Below, piece after piece: positions 42,394 through 50,916 of a stretch of 64,000 nucleotides of DNA. This stretch comes from Dysgonomonas hofstadii. GTDB taxonomy: Bacteria > Bacteroidota > Bacteroidia > Bacteroidales > Dysgonomonadaceae. Numbering within the stretch: position 1 is the stretch's first letter; each line of letters starts with the position of its first letter. Below the pieces are notes generated by a model, which ran no database searches, had not been told where the DNA came from, and saw only the letters and a list, made by a program, of their open reading frames with translations. A program made the position numbers and the translations under genes. The DNA lies in assembly GCF_014196915.1 (NCBI RefSeq), contig NZ_JACIEP010000006.1, positions 62,001 through 126,000 on the forward strand. The letters are read 5' to 3'.

Positions 42394-43590
42394 TTATTTA
42401 ATTACACCTAGTTCTTTTCCTATTTTAGTAAATGCAGCCACGCATTTGTCGAGATGCTCCGTCTCATGGCCGGCCGAAATCTGAACACGTATACGTGCCA
42501 GGTCTTTAGGTACTACAGGATAATAAAATCCGGTAACATATATCCCCTCTTCCAGTAGACGGGTAGCCATATCCTGCGACAGTTTCGCATCATACAACAT
42601 CACAGCGCAAATAGAGGATTGCGTAGGTTTGATATCGAATCCGGCAGCTTTCATTTTCGCAACGAAATAATCGGTATTGGCATGTAATTTATCCTGTAAA
42701 TCATTCGTCCTGTCCATTAGTTCGAACATCTTTATTCCCGCAGCGGTAATCATCGGAGGAATAGAATTTGAGAACAGGTAAGGACGGGAACGCTGACGAA
42801 GCATATCTATAATCTCTTTTTTGCCGGTAGTAAATCCGCCGATAGCTCCTCCGAAAGATTTGCCAAGAGTTCCGGTAATGATCTCTACTTTTCCCCGCAA
42901 ATTAAATAACTCGGTAGTACCTCTGCCTGTATGTCCTACGACCCCGGCCGAATGCGATTCATCTACCATTATCATGGCGTCATATTTCTGAGCCAGTTCA
43001 TAAATCTTATCTAATGGCGCCACATTTCCATCCATAGAAAATACACCGTCTGTAACGATCACACGGAAACGCTGCGACTGTGCCAGCTTCAATTGTTTTT
43101 CCAGATCTTCCATATCGGCATTCACATAACGGTATCTTACCGCCTTGCAAAGACGCACACCATCAATTATGGAAGCATGGTTCAACGAATCGGAAATGAT
43201 CGCATCCTGATCGGTCAGTAAAGGTTCGAAAACACCTCCGTTAGCGTCGAAACAGGCAGCATAAAGGATAGAATCCTCAGTTCCGAAGAATTTGGCAATC
43301 GCAGCTTCCAGCTCTTTATGCAAATCCTGAGTCCCGCAAATAAACCTCACCGAAGACATACCAAATCCACGGGAATCCATCGCTTCTTTTGCAGCTTCTA
43401 TCAGTTCTTTATTGTCTGATAAACCCAGATAATTATTCGCACAGAAGTTCAATACCTGCTGGCCTGTACTCACTCGTATTTCCGCACCCTGAGGCGAAAC
43501 TATAATACGTTCATTTTTGTAAAGTCCTGCCGATTGTATATCAGCAAGCTCATTTTTTAGATAATTTTGAAAGGTAGTGTATGTATCCAT
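42394..43590 (-). CDS. kbl: 2-amino-3-ketobutyrate CoA ligase (glycine C-acetyltransferase)
   Basis: A 398-residue PLP enzyme of the alpha-oxoamine synthase family. The PLP lysine is K244 in TGTLGKSFGG, with DESHSAG (from D210) and NHASIIDG also kept. It cleaves 2-amino-3-ketobutyrate with CoA to glycine and acetyl-CoA. Related enzymes (BioF, serine palmitoyltransferase) are possible by family, but the adjacent threonine dehydrogenase gene settles the call. Confidence 0.95.
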   Translation of the reverse strand: MDTYTTFQNYLKNELADIQSAGLYKNERIIVSPQGAEIRVSTGQQVLNFCANNYLGLSDNKELIEAAKEAMDSRGFGMSSVRFICGTQDLHKELEAAIAKFFGTEDSILYAACFDANGGVFEPLLTDQDAIISDSLNHASIIDGVRLCKAVRYRYVNADMEDLEKQLKLAQSQRFRVIVTDGVFSMDGNVAPLDKIYELAQKYDAMIMVDESHSAGVVGHTGRGTTELFNLRGKVEIITGTLGKSFGGAIGGFTTGKKEIIDMLRQRSRPYLFSNSIPPMITAAGIKMFELMDRTNDLQDKLHANTDYFVAKMKAAGFDIKPTQSSICAVMLYDAKLSQDMATRLLEEGIYVTGFYYPVVPKDLARIRVQISAGHETEHLDKCVAAFTKIGKELGVIK

Positions 43591-43852
43591 AGCTTAAAAT
43601 TTGAGGTAAAGGTAGTAAAATGTCAATATATAAAACATCATAGATCAAAAATATTTTAACGAAAAACAAAAAAGAAAAACAATTGGCAAAAAGAGCAAAT
43701 ACTCAAAGCAAAATTCTCATTTGAGTTAAGAAAAATCATGAAATAAAAAGAAGCTTTAATCCTATATAGTATCTTTTTGCTGACCGCATTATTTAAGAAA
43801 ATAATTACTTACCTTTACACACCCAGAAATAAATGTCAAATTAATACTAATC

Positions 43853-44875
43853 ATGAAAAAACTTATTTTTTTATTCCTGTTATTAAATTCGTTCATTATG
43901 GTATTCGCTCAATCCGGAAAAGAATTACTGGTACTGGATAATTATCTGATACCTGTTGGAGAGAAAGGTGCTACAATAGGGAAATTCGTAGTCCGCCCTA
44001 ATGAAAAGCTGTCGCTTGTAAGCGACACGGCCAAATTATTTAGCCTGGATAAACAGGGTTATATAAAATTGAAAAAAGATGCCGTATTAACCGATGCATC
44101 GCCCATTCGTTTCGAAATAAAGATCAAAAGCAATCATGAAGTAAAATCATTTGAACTGGTTAAAGATAATTTTATCCGCAATGGTGTGATCGCCCACCGT
44201 GGCGCATGGAAAAACCAGGATGCCAGCCAGAATTCTTTAAAAGCACTGAAGAAAGCGATAGAAATAGGATGCGAAGGTTCGGAATTTGATGTTTGGTTGT
44301 CATCAGACGATAAAGTCGTATTATCGCATGACCCTGTTATAGGCGGTAAGACTGTCGAAGAAACTACTGCCGAAGAATTATTTGCCATACCGTTAAAGGA
44401 TGGGGATTTTTTACCAAGCCTTGAAGATTATATATCTCTTGCTAAAGGGCAAAATAAAACCCGGTTGGTATTGGAAGTGAAAGCTTCGCAAAAAGGAAAA
44501 GAACGCAGCGAAGCCGTAGCCGAAAAATCGGTAAAGATAGTGCATGACATGAAAGCCCAGGCATGGACCGATTATATAACATTCAGTTTCGATGCAGCCA
44601 AACGGATTCGGGAATTAGATCCTACAGCAAGAGTACTCTATCTGGAAGCAGACAAAACGCTTGAGGAGCTGAAAGATGCAAAAATAACAGGAATAGATTA
44701 TCATCGTAATCATTTCGTCAAAGATACCGAACTGGTAAACAAGGCCAAATCGATAGGATTGATAACCAACGTATGGACAATAAATAAAGAAGAGGACATG
44801 AAAATCATGATGGGACAAGGAGTGGATCTCATCACGACAGATGAGCCGGAACTGCTTCTGAAACTGAAGAAGTAA
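43853..44875 (+). CDS. Exported glycerophosphodiester phosphodiesterase
   Basis: A 340-residue protein with a signal peptide (ending VFAQ at 20). Residues about 20-105 are a beta-sandwich-like N-terminal domain. The rest is a GDPD TIM barrel with HRG at 115-117, the E144/D146 pair (EFDVW) and H159 (SHD), the metal and catalytic residues of the family. It hydrolyses glycerophosphodiesters from phospholipid breakdown to glycerol 3-phosphate and an alcohol. It is monocistronic with its own terminator. Confidence 0.93.
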   Translation: MKKLIFLFLLLNSFIMVFAQSGKELLVLDNYLIPVGEKGATIGKFVVRPNEKLSLVSDTAKLFSLDKQGYIKLKKDAVLTDASPIRFEIKIKSNHEVKSFELVKDNFIRNGVIAHRGAWKNQDASQNSLKALKKAIEIGCEGSEFDVWLSSDDKVVLSHDPVIGGKTVEETTAEELFAIPLKDGDFLPSLEDYISLAKGQNKTRLVLEVKASQKGKERSEAVAEKSVKIVHDMKAQAWTDYITFSFDAAKRIRELDPTARVLYLEADKTLEELKDAKITGIDYHRNHFVKDTELVNKAKSIGLITNVWTINKEEDMKIMMGQGVDLITTDEPELLLKLKK

Positions 44876-44897
44876 CAGATTTATGATAAAATTATAG

Positions 44898-44933
44898 AGC
44901 CTTAAAAGTATATCAAACTTTTAAGGCTTATTT
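44898..44933. terminator. Terminator of the GDPD gene
   Basis: AGCCTTAAAAGT and ACTTTTAAGGCT form a perfect 12-bp stem followed by TATTTC. It lies between convergent genes. Confidence 0.82.
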
Positions 44934-44952
44934 CATTAATTCTCCAGGCTTA

Positions 44953-45768
44953 TTATTTACAGGCCTTATAATTATCGTTAAGCTTTTTTATTTTGCCCAT
45001 TTCCAGAGTGGCGTCGTGACAGTAAACGAGCGTATAACCGTTTTCTTCTGCCTCTTTCATAAACCGCAACTTTTCGCTGGCTGAGGTAAGTGCACAGATA
45101 TCATAGGCTGATATCCATTCCACAGGCACATGAACCGAAGTGGGAATAAGATCGCCGGGAAAGGTATATTTTCCCGCATCAGTTTCTATATATACGACAA
45201 TCTGTCCTTTCGAATGTCCGTCAAAGAGCCTGATATTGAAACCGTCGGTTAGTGAGATATCACCATCAATCAGATTCAACTGGCCGGCATCATAAACAGG
45301 TTGAATATTATCAGCAAATATGGAATCAGCTTCGAGCCGGTTGGGGTTCTTATAATTCTCCCATTGTGCCCTGCTCAGCCAGTAACGGGCATTGGGAAAA
45401 GACGGAACTGTTTTTCCGTCTTCATTCTTTCGGGTTGCACCACCACAATGATCGAAATGCAGGTGAGTGAGTATTACATCGGTAATTTCTTCCGGCCGGT
45501 AACCGGATGATTGTATAGCCTTATTTATATCCACCAAGTCTTTTGGCTGGTAATAAGAAACTTTTCTCAGATGCTTACTGCCCATACCTGTGTCTATCAA
45601 TATCTTCCTGTCCCGGGATACGGCCAGTATGCACCGCATTGCCAAAGGACACAGGTTTTCTTCGTCATATGGATATTTACGTTTCCATGCCCTTTTGGGA
45701 ATGGCCCCGAACATGGCACCTCCATCAGCCATGATATATCCGCTGTTTATTATCTTTATTTCAAACAT
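44953..45768 (-). CDS. MBL-fold metallo-hydrolase
   Basis: A 271-residue metallo-beta-lactamase-fold enzyme without a signal peptide. The metal-binding HLHFDH motif is at 102-107 (H102, H104, D106, H107), with the later DGHSKGQ and YCHDA histidines. Layout and the DTGMGSK segment fit the quorum-quenching lactonase/AttM-like branch, but this branch also holds many uncharacterised hydrolases. A terminator-like hairpin lies 14-50 bases before its ATG, which may control expression. Confidence 0.9.
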   Translation of the reverse strand: MFEIKIINSGYIMADGGAMFGAIPKRAWKRKYPYDEENLCPLAMRCILAVSRDRKILIDTGMGSKHLRKVSYYQPKDLVDINKAIQSSGYRPEEITDVILTHLHFDHCGGATRKNEDGKTVPSFPNARYWLSRAQWENYKNPNRLEADSIFADNIQPVYDAGQLNLIDGDISLTDGFNIRLFDGHSKGQIVVYIETDAGKYTFPGDLIPTSVHVPVEWISAYDICALTSASEKLRFMKEAEENGYTLVYCHDATLEMGKIKKLNDNYKACK

Positions 45769-45781
45769 GATGCTAATATAA

Positions 45782-45817
45782 TAAAAAAAGAAGAGACGGT
45801 TCTCACAACCATCTCTT
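45782..45817 (-). terminator. Terminator-like hairpin in the leader of the MBL-fold gene
   Basis: On the minus strand GAGATGGTT - GTGAG - AACCGTCTC (one mismatch) is followed by TTCTTTTTTT. It ends 14 bases before the ATG at 45768, and no minus-strand gene lies directly upstream. An inverted repeat AAACAGGTAT (45861-45870) / ATACCTGTTT (45915-45924) lies further up the same leader, so alternative pairings are conceivable. Confidence 0.6.
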
Positions 45818-46064
45818 CCCGGACCTTAACACTAATATAAAACTAACATATACTATGATAAAACAGGTATAAATCAACTAAACAATCTATCTAACACACT
45901 ATGAAAAAAGTAAGATACCTGTTTATTATCTAAACACACTATAGAGTGGTTTTGTTCATACTAAAATAAGATTTCACATATTTGAAGAAATATCGCTATA
46001 TTTATGGATGTGATGGATAATGCTTATTTTTGTATCTTGTTTATATAACAAACAACCAGAGAAA

Positions 46065-46607
46065 ATGCTCATTGCAAAAAGATTAAAAAAAGAAAATATA
46101 AGTGAATATCTGCTCTACATGTGGCAGGTAGAGGATATGATACGTGCAAACGGACTCGATATAGAGAAAATAAACAGCCGGATAGTTTCCCAGTATGACC
46201 AGCCCGAAGAGGTGAGGAAAGAAATACGGGAATGGTACGGAAACCTTATTGACATGATGCGCAGTGAAGATATTGTTGAAAAAGGCCATCTCATAATCAA
46301 TAAGAATGTCATATCCGAGCTGACCGATCTGCACAATCGCCTGTTAAATAATTCAGCAGAACAGGATTATTCTTCGGCATATTATAAAACTTTGCCTTTT
46401 ATTGTCGAATTAAGAGCCAAATCTCCGGAAAAAGATACTCCTGAACTGGAAACCTGTTTTTCTGCTTTGTATGGTTATTTATTAATGAGGCTGCAAAAGA
46501 AAGAAGTCTCGGGAGAAACGCAGGCGGCTATATCGCAGATATCATCTTTCCTTCGTCTGCTTTCGCAGAAATATAAAGAAGCACAGGACAGTAGACTAGA
46601 TGTCTGA
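46065..46607 (+). CDS. DUF4924 protein
   Basis: A 180-residue cytosolic protein of family DUF4924. The ATG at 46065 starts with MLIAKRLKKENISEYLLYMWQVEDMIRA, the usual family start; an upstream in-frame ATG at 46020 is unlikely. The protein is almost all helical. No function is known. It ends 5 bases from the convergent anti-sigma gene, with no terminator between. Confidence 0.85.
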   Translation: MLIAKRLKKENISEYLLYMWQVEDMIRANGLDIEKINSRIVSQYDQPEEVRKEIREWYGNLIDMMRSEDIVEKGHLIINKNVISELTDLHNRLLNNSAEQDYSSAYYKTLPFIVELRAKSPEKDTPELETCFSALYGYLLMRLQKKEVSGETQAAISQISSFLRLLSQKYKEAQDSRLDV

Positions 46608-46612
46608 CAGTC

Positions 46613-46981
46613 TCAGTTCTTATGTTTCCTCTCCCAGATACGTTTGCGGATCAATAAGTCGCCGACTAATAGCAAAAGAATTGTTCCTGCAATACTTAGC
46701 ATCAGAGGATCGAATTGCAAGTGCGGTATAGTATAATCGACGGCAAAAGAGTCTTTGTCTATCGTAAGGCCATATAAATGGAATATAAGAACAGGAATGC
46801 CAATCGCTGCGACGACACCTCCGATAATGGAAAATACGGAGATAACACGAATTCTGCGCTTCTGTCTGGCTGCGACATGGTGAACCTGTAACATCAGCCG
46901 GTCTTCGAAGCCGGCAGATGGTTCATCCAGGTTTATACCCTGAAATAAACTCTTCAATTTATCATTATCCTGCGCATTCAT
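46613..46981 (-). CDS. Probable anti-sigma factor, two membrane segments
   Basis: A 122-residue protein. A cytosolic N-terminus of about 45 residues (QGINLDEPSAGFEDRLMLQVHHVAARQKR) is followed by two membrane segments (about 45-66 and 88-110) and a basic end. The start ATG overlaps the sigma TGA by 4 bases. Short proteins like this beside Bacteroidota ECF sigma genes are presumed anti-sigma factors. There is no zinc motif (the histidine pair in QVHHVAA is not a full HxxxCxxC). Confidence 0.75.
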   Translation of the reverse strand: MNAQDNDKLKSLFQGINLDEPSAGFEDRLMLQVHHVAARQKRRIRVISVFSIIGGVVAAIGIPVLIFHLYGLTIDKDSFAVDYTIPHLQFDPLMLSIAGTILLLLVGDLLIRKRIWERKHKN

Positions 46982-47532
46982 TGTTGTATGAGTTTATTTA
47001 TTTCAAAGTTCATAAATTTTCTTATCCTGTGCAACTTTACTTTCACATTTGCTACACTTATGCTTGTTATATTACTTATATCCTGTATGCTGTGATTATT
47101 CATATAGAACATGGTTATCATCAGGGCATCATCCGGAGAGAGCTTTTTGAGCACAATATCCAGGCATTTCAATTTATCTTCCGTGTTTATACGGTCTATA
47201 CTTTCTGGCAGATTTTCATCCGGTATGTTTGCAAAATTGTCTTCAATGGCTGTAAATTCATATTTTCGCTTACGGATCTCCGAGATTGCCGTATTATATG
47301 CTATGCGATAGAGCCATGTTGCAAATTCAGATTCTTCGCGGAACTTATCAAGTGACTGGAATACTTTTATAAATATTTCCTGAGTAATGTCTTCAGCGTC
47401 CTCCCTTCTGGCGATAATTTTACAGACAATGGTAAATACCATTCTCTGATAACGCCTTGCTATGTATATAAAATCATCGGTATGACCGTGTTTTATACGG
47501 CGTATATAATATATATCGTCGAAATCAGCCAT
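46978..47532 (-). CDS. ECF-family RNA polymerase sigma factor
   Basis: A 184-residue sigma factor. Region 2 includes AEDITQEIFIKVFQSLDKFREESEFATWLYRIAYNTAI, and region 4 includes LSPDDALMITMFYMNNHSIQDISNITSISVANVKVKLHRIRK. The ATG at 47532 is preferred over an in-frame TTG at 47547. The candidate ECF promoter (47541-47566) then leaves almost no leader, so the mRNA may be nearly leaderless. The divergent gene at 47691 carries the same type of promoter, so it is a likely target. Confidence 0.93.
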   Translation of the reverse strand: MADFDDIYYIRRIKHGHTDDFIYIARRYQRMVFTIVCKIIARREDAEDITQEIFIKVFQSLDKFREESEFATWLYRIAYNTAISEIRKRKYEFTAIEDNFANIPDENLPESIDRINTEDKLKCLDIVLKKLSPDDALMITMFYMNNHSIQDISNITSISVANVKVKLHRIRKFMNFEINKLIQQ

Positions 47533-47540
47533 ATCCGTAT

Positions 47541-47566
47541 GACGCAACAGGGTGCAATAGGTTACA
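47541..47566 (-). promoter_or_regulatory. Candidate ECF promoter facing the sigma gene
   Basis: On the minus strand TGTAAC (47566-47561), 16 bases, then CGTC (47544-47541), in the context TGTAACCT ... GCGTCA. It is matched by the copy facing the other way at 47611-47636. A TATTTTTG -7-like box overlaps it (47572-47565), so a primary-sigma start is also possible. Confidence 0.6.
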
Positions 47567-47610
47567 AAAATAAACTGAAAAATATATCTGAAAAATATTT
47601 TCCTATAATT

Positions 47611-47636
47611 TGTAACCTTTAATTATACCCTGCGTC
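47611..47636 (+). promoter_or_regulatory. Candidate ECF promoter facing the DUF6249 gene
   Basis: TGTAAC (47611-47616), 16 bases, then CGTC (47633-47636), in the context TGTAACCT ... GCGTCA. The ATG at 47691 lies 54 bases on. Both the -35-like TGTAACCT and the -10-like GCGTCA are the same as in the minus-strand copy. Confidence 0.65.
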
Positions 47637-47690
47637 AAAATGAGCAAACGATAAATAAAATAAATGTATAACAAATAAAAAATTAATATT

Positions 47691-48116
47691 ATGAACGATT
47701 TAGCTCCTGTTTTGGTTGTAGCTATAATTTTTATTGTAGTATACAAAATATTTGAACTTTTTGTAAGGCGGAATGAGCGATTGGCGATGATTGATAAATT
47801 GTCAGGCGGAATAGATCCGCAAATTTTGAAAACACAATTGAGCTTACCTGCTTACAAAAACGAGAACTATAATGCCTGGTCGATACGCATAGGCTTATTA
47901 TTAGTCGGTATTGGCTTAGGTGTAGCCACCGCTGTTATTATAGATTTATTTGCGGTACCACCAGCTGCGGATGGAAAGTTGTTTTATGAATTCAGAAATA
48001 CTATATCGGCTCTGTATCCGGCGTTGGCTGCTGTTTTTGGAGGAATAGGGCTGGTGATAGCATATTTTGTAGAAAGAAAAGACGGAAAATCGAAAGATAA
48101 TTCGGAATCCCTGTAA
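47691..48116 (+). CDS. DUF6249-like membrane protein
   Basis: A 141-residue inner-membrane protein with three segments (about 7-22, 68-92, 106-128) and short cytosolic loops. The layout, with an RRNERLAMIDKLSGG loop after the first segment, matches the DUF6249-type proteins often found next to ECF sigma genes in Bacteroidota. The name is from layout recall. It is divergent from the sigma gene and carries a matching ECF promoter, so it is probably in that regulon. Confidence 0.82.
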   Translation: MNDLAPVLVVAIIFIVVYKIFELFVRRNERLAMIDKLSGGIDPQILKTQLSLPAYKNENYNAWSIRIGLLLVGIGLGVATAVIIDLFAVPPAADGKLFYEFRNTISALYPALAAVFGGIGLVIAYFVERKDGKSKDNSESL

Positions 48117-48139
48117 CAATACCACAATTTTAAATATAG

Positions 48140-48173
48140 AATGCCGGATTGTTATCAATCCGGCATTTCTTTA
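48140..48173 (+). terminator. Terminator of the DUF6249-like gene
   Basis: AATGCCGGATT - GTTATC - AATCCGGCATT is a perfect 11-bp stem followed by TCTTT, 24 bases after the stop codon. Confidence 0.88.
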
Positions 48174-48194
48174 TCTATAAGAAAAAGGAGTCAA

Positions 48195-48262
48195 AAGCGG
48201 TCTTTGAAACAAGAGAATAAATATTAGAGCCTGTTTAAATTTTTGTAAGGTTTTAGTTAAAA
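48195..48262 (+). repeat. AAGCGRTCTTTGAAA module plus TTTGTAAGG/GTTAAAA motif, copy d
   Basis: AAGCGGTCTTTGAAA (48195-48209) is followed 31 bases later by TTTTGTAAGGTTTTAGTTAA and three more A. The same pair in the same order lies at 19979-20035, with a 20-base spacer. The two-part arrangement is what makes it a repeat unit. Confidence 0.6.
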
Positions 48263-48395
48263 AGCTAATGGCCATTAGCTAATAGTTAACAGCTAAAACG
48301 TGTCATGTTTTGATTGAAAAAGCTGCAAAAGTGTAACTTTTGTAACTTTTTTGTTAACTGAACAACTGTTGACTGTTAATAGAAAAGTCTGTCCG

Positions 48396-48418
48396 TTTTG
48401 TAAGTTTTTAGTTAAAAC
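48396..48418 (+). repeat. Recurrent TTTGTAAGG/GTTAAAA-type motif, copy e
   Basis: TTTTGTAAGTTTTTAGTTAA followed by AAC; the last copy in this gap, 70 bases before the 3' end of the NhaC gene. Confidence 0.55.
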
Positions 48419-48487
48419 CATATAAGGTATACCAGATGACTTAACTATCCGGACAGCTAATTACAAATATCATCACAGATATAAGAT

Positions 48488-49795
48488 TTATGCATACTTC
48501 CTCGGGTAACGAAACAAAATAGATGCAATAGCAGCTATACCGATAAGGAAAGGATAATATAAGTTTGGTATTATCTCGATAGGATTTACCTTAGCCAGTC
48601 CTGCTGCAATCAGTAGCTGGGCGCCATACGGGATGAGCCCTTGTATAAAACACGAGAATGTATCGAGCAAACTGGCAATTTTCCGCCCGTCGAGGCCGAA
48701 TTTATCACTTATATTCTTAGCAATCGGGCCGCAGATAATAAGTGCGATCGTATTATTCGCCGTACAAAGGTTAGTAAAAGAGATCAAGCCTGCGATTGAA
48801 AACTCGGCTGACCGTTTAGAGCGGATATTGCGTGTCATTTTTTCTATAAGCCAGTCGATGCCCCCATTGAACCTTACCAGTTCGAACATGCCACCAGCCA
48901 GGAGAGTAACAATAATGAGTTCTCCCATATCGACAACAATTCCGTTGCTGATTGCCGAAGTCCATTCCCACACACCGAAGCCGCCGGTATATAGTCCAAC
49001 GATTCCCGACAATATGATGCCAAGAGCCAGTACCACCATTACATTAGCCCCGGTAAGAGCCGTGATCAGTACTACTAGGTATGGGACTACTTTCAGCCAT
49101 TCTACCTGATCGGCTGTAACAGATGTTCCTCCCATTAATTCCAAACCCTGATATATGTAGATACCCAATACTATAAGCACTACCGGAAAGACGATCCGGA
49201 TATTTACTTTAAACTTGTCCTGCATCTTACAACCTTGTGTGCGGGTCGCGACAATAGTTGTATCTGATATAAAGGATAAATTGTCTCCGAACATAGCACC
49301 ACCAACAACGATACCCAGCATCAATGGCAGATCTATTCCGGCCTGCGAAGACACCCCGACCGCGATGGGAGCTAATGCCGCAATTGTCCCGGTAGAGGTT
49401 CCCATTGACATGGAAATGAAGCAGGCTGCTATAAAAATACTGGCCAATATTGTTTTTTGAGGCAGCAGATATAACATCATGTTTACTGTAGCGTCCACTG
49501 CTCCCATCGCTTTGGCTGTCCCGGCAAAAGCTCCGGCAAGAATGAAGATGACGACCATCAGCATAATAGTTTCGTTGGCGGCTCCCCGGCAAAACTGGGT
49601 AATACGGTTCGAGAGTTTTCCTCCCTTCGAATACAGTACGGCAACTACCGAAGCGGTGAGAAAAGCAACAGAGACAGGCATTTTGTACAGATCGCCTGTA
49701 AATATAAAAGTTAAGACGTATAACAGGAAGAAAACAGCTAAAGGCATCAAAGCCCAAGCCTTCGAATTATACCATCGTCTGTATTTATTATCCAT
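48488..49795 (-). CDS. nhaC: Na+/H+ antiporter, NhaC family
   Basis: A 435-residue inner-membrane antiporter with 11-12 membrane segments. Family landmarks include ACFISMSMGTSTGTIAALAPIAVG, GGAMFGDNLSFISDTTIVATRTQGC and the later FTNLCTANNTIALIICGP. It exchanges sodium for protons, or possibly a malate/lactate pair as in the MleN branch; this cannot be told from sequence. It is a single gene. Confidence 0.93.
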   Translation of the reverse strand: MDNKYRRWYNSKAWALMPLAVFFLLYVLTFIFTGDLYKMPVSVAFLTASVVAVLYSKGGKLSNRITQFCRGAANETIMLMVVIFILAGAFAGTAKAMGAVDATVNMMLYLLPQKTILASIFIAACFISMSMGTSTGTIAALAPIAVGVSSQAGIDLPLMLGIVVGGAMFGDNLSFISDTTIVATRTQGCKMQDKFKVNIRIVFPVVLIVLGIYIYQGLELMGGTSVTADQVEWLKVVPYLVVLITALTGANVMVVLALGIILSGIVGLYTGGFGVWEWTSAISNGIVVDMGELIIVTLLAGGMFELVRFNGGIDWLIEKMTRNIRSKRSAEFSIAGLISFTNLCTANNTIALIICGPIAKNISDKFGLDGRKIASLLDTFSCFIQGLIPYGAQLLIAAGLAKVNPIEIIPNLYYPFLIGIAAIASILFRYPRKYA

Positions 49796-49870
49796 TCAGT
49801 AAATCAATATTATAAGTGGCAAAGGTAATACTATTTGGAATATTTTTTAACAGAGAACATGGCAATAACA

Positions 49871-49902
49871 TTTAATAATGTGAATCAATATTTGTATTTT
49901 TG
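49871..49902 (+). promoter_or_regulatory. Likely promoter of the gene at 49926
   Basis: TTTA (49871-49874), 20 bases, then TATTTTTG (49895-49902). The -7 box is perfect, and the -33 box has one mismatch. It lies 24 bases before the ATG. Confidence 0.5.
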
Positions 49903-49925
49903 GCATCTCAAAGAACAATAAGCTT

Positions 49926-50852
49926 ATGAAAAAGATATATTTTACCATATTTACTATATTAATGGCATGTAGTATGACTGCTCAGGAAAATAACAGGCAA
50001 CAGACTGATGCACTCCCATACGACAGCTTGTCTAATTTTTTGGGGCGAAATGCCATGGCGTATACAGGGCAAGAACTATTTCTTAAAGGATTGAGTAAAG
50101 TTGATCAGGCATACGGATACAGTGGCTTTATACTGAAGTATAGAAAAGATGACGGAGTGTTGAACGATGAAAAGAACATCTACAAGCCTAATGAAAATTA
50201 CAACTCACGTTATGAAGACCTTGCTCATAAATACTTCCATGTGCAAGCAGTTATAACGCATCCCCGCACTGATAAAAGTGAGACTGATTTCTATCTGAAG
50301 TTACAGGAATTATCAAGCGGAGATATTGTGTATTATCAGTATGATGTCAATTCAGAATTCACCTTCCCTTTTATCGTCAGGGGGTATTTTGAAAAACAGA
50401 GGGAGTTGAAGACAGGAAAGAAATATATCTTGCAGGATAATGTATTGAAGATGTCGCGTAATCTCGTTACCGGAAATGCTATACCTGTTACAACGGGAGA
50501 AGTATGGAAATGTACGGATGTGAATATCGATAACTCAAACAATGAATTATCTATGGTTTTCCGGAATCCACAAGGTGTAACCACAGCGATTGCCTATTCT
50601 TTACTGGATGACAACGATGGCATAAAGAAAATATACACAGAGGAAGAAGCTAAAGAATTAACCAGGAAATACAACAGCAACAATTTCCGCCGTATTCTCC
50701 AGAATAAAATCAGAACAGGGATGACAAAAGAAATGACTCGTCTTGCATGGGGCGAGCCTACTGAGAAAAAGACTGTAGGGAAAACCGAGCAATGGTTTTA
50801 TCCGGCAGGGAAGTTAACATTTACAGGAAATACTATAACCAGTACAAAATAA
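49926..50852 (+). CDS. Exported protein with SmpA/OmlA-like C-terminus
   Basis: A 308-residue exported protein with a signal peptide (MKKIYFTIFTILMACSMTAQ). The main part (about 25-240) is not recognised. The C-terminal 55 residues read IRTGMTKEMTRLAWGEPTEKKT...EQWFYPAGKLTFTGNTI, the pattern of the SmpA/OmlA fold (small lipoprotein domain of BamE). Whether it has any BamE-like role is unknown. It is monocistronic between a promoter and a perfect terminator. Confidence 0.82.
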   Translation: MKKIYFTIFTILMACSMTAQENNRQQTDALPYDSLSNFLGRNAMAYTGQELFLKGLSKVDQAYGYSGFILKYRKDDGVLNDEKNIYKPNENYNSRYEDLAHKYFHVQAVITHPRTDKSETDFYLKLQELSSGDIVYYQYDVNSEFTFPFIVRGYFEKQRELKTGKKYILQDNVLKMSRNLVTGNAIPVTTGEVWKCTDVNIDNSNNELSMVFRNPQGVTTAIAYSLLDDNDGIKKIYTEEEAKELTRKYNSNNFRRILQNKIRTGMTKEMTRLAWGEPTEKKTVGKTEQWFYPAGKLTFTGNTITSTK

Positions 50853-50856
50853 TAGA

Positions 50857-50892
50857 AACGGGCTCTGCCAGAAGGCAGAGCCCGTTTTTATT
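50857..50892 (+). terminator. Terminator of the gene at 49926
   Basis: AACGGGCTCTGCC - AGAA - GGCAGAGCCCGTT is a perfect 13-bp stem followed by a T-run, 5 bases after the stop codon. It could also serve the convergent YceI gene. Confidence 0.95.
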
Positions 50893-50916
50893 ATATACTG
50901 ATACTATTTGAAAAAA

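Larger units (their letters stand above)
48117..48487. other. 371-base gap rich in short repeats
   Basis: It begins with a terminator, then contains the AAGCGGTCTTTGAAA module (48195-48209), the TTTGTAAGG/GTTAAAA motif twice (48241-48262, 48396-48418), a looser TTTTGTAACTTTTTTGTTAAC version between (about 48335-48356), and a 16-bp perfect palindrome GCTAATGGCCATTAGC (48264-48279). No gene is seen. Confidence 0.65.

Noticed and set aside
43591-43852. Promoter for the GDPD gene
   Set aside because: TACCTTTA lies near the start, but it breaks the TAnnTTTG consensus and the closest TTTG is 30 bases upstream, too far for a -33 box.
45901-45933. A 10-codon plus-strand frame (MKKVRYLFII) as a leader peptide
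   Set aside because: It has no ribosome site or downstream gene in suitable position and overlaps the inverted repeat of the MBL-gene leader; chance is more likely.
47533-47547. TTG start for the second sigma factor
   Set aside because: The extra five codons lie inside the candidate ECF promoter; the ATG at 47532 gives a normal sigma N-terminus.
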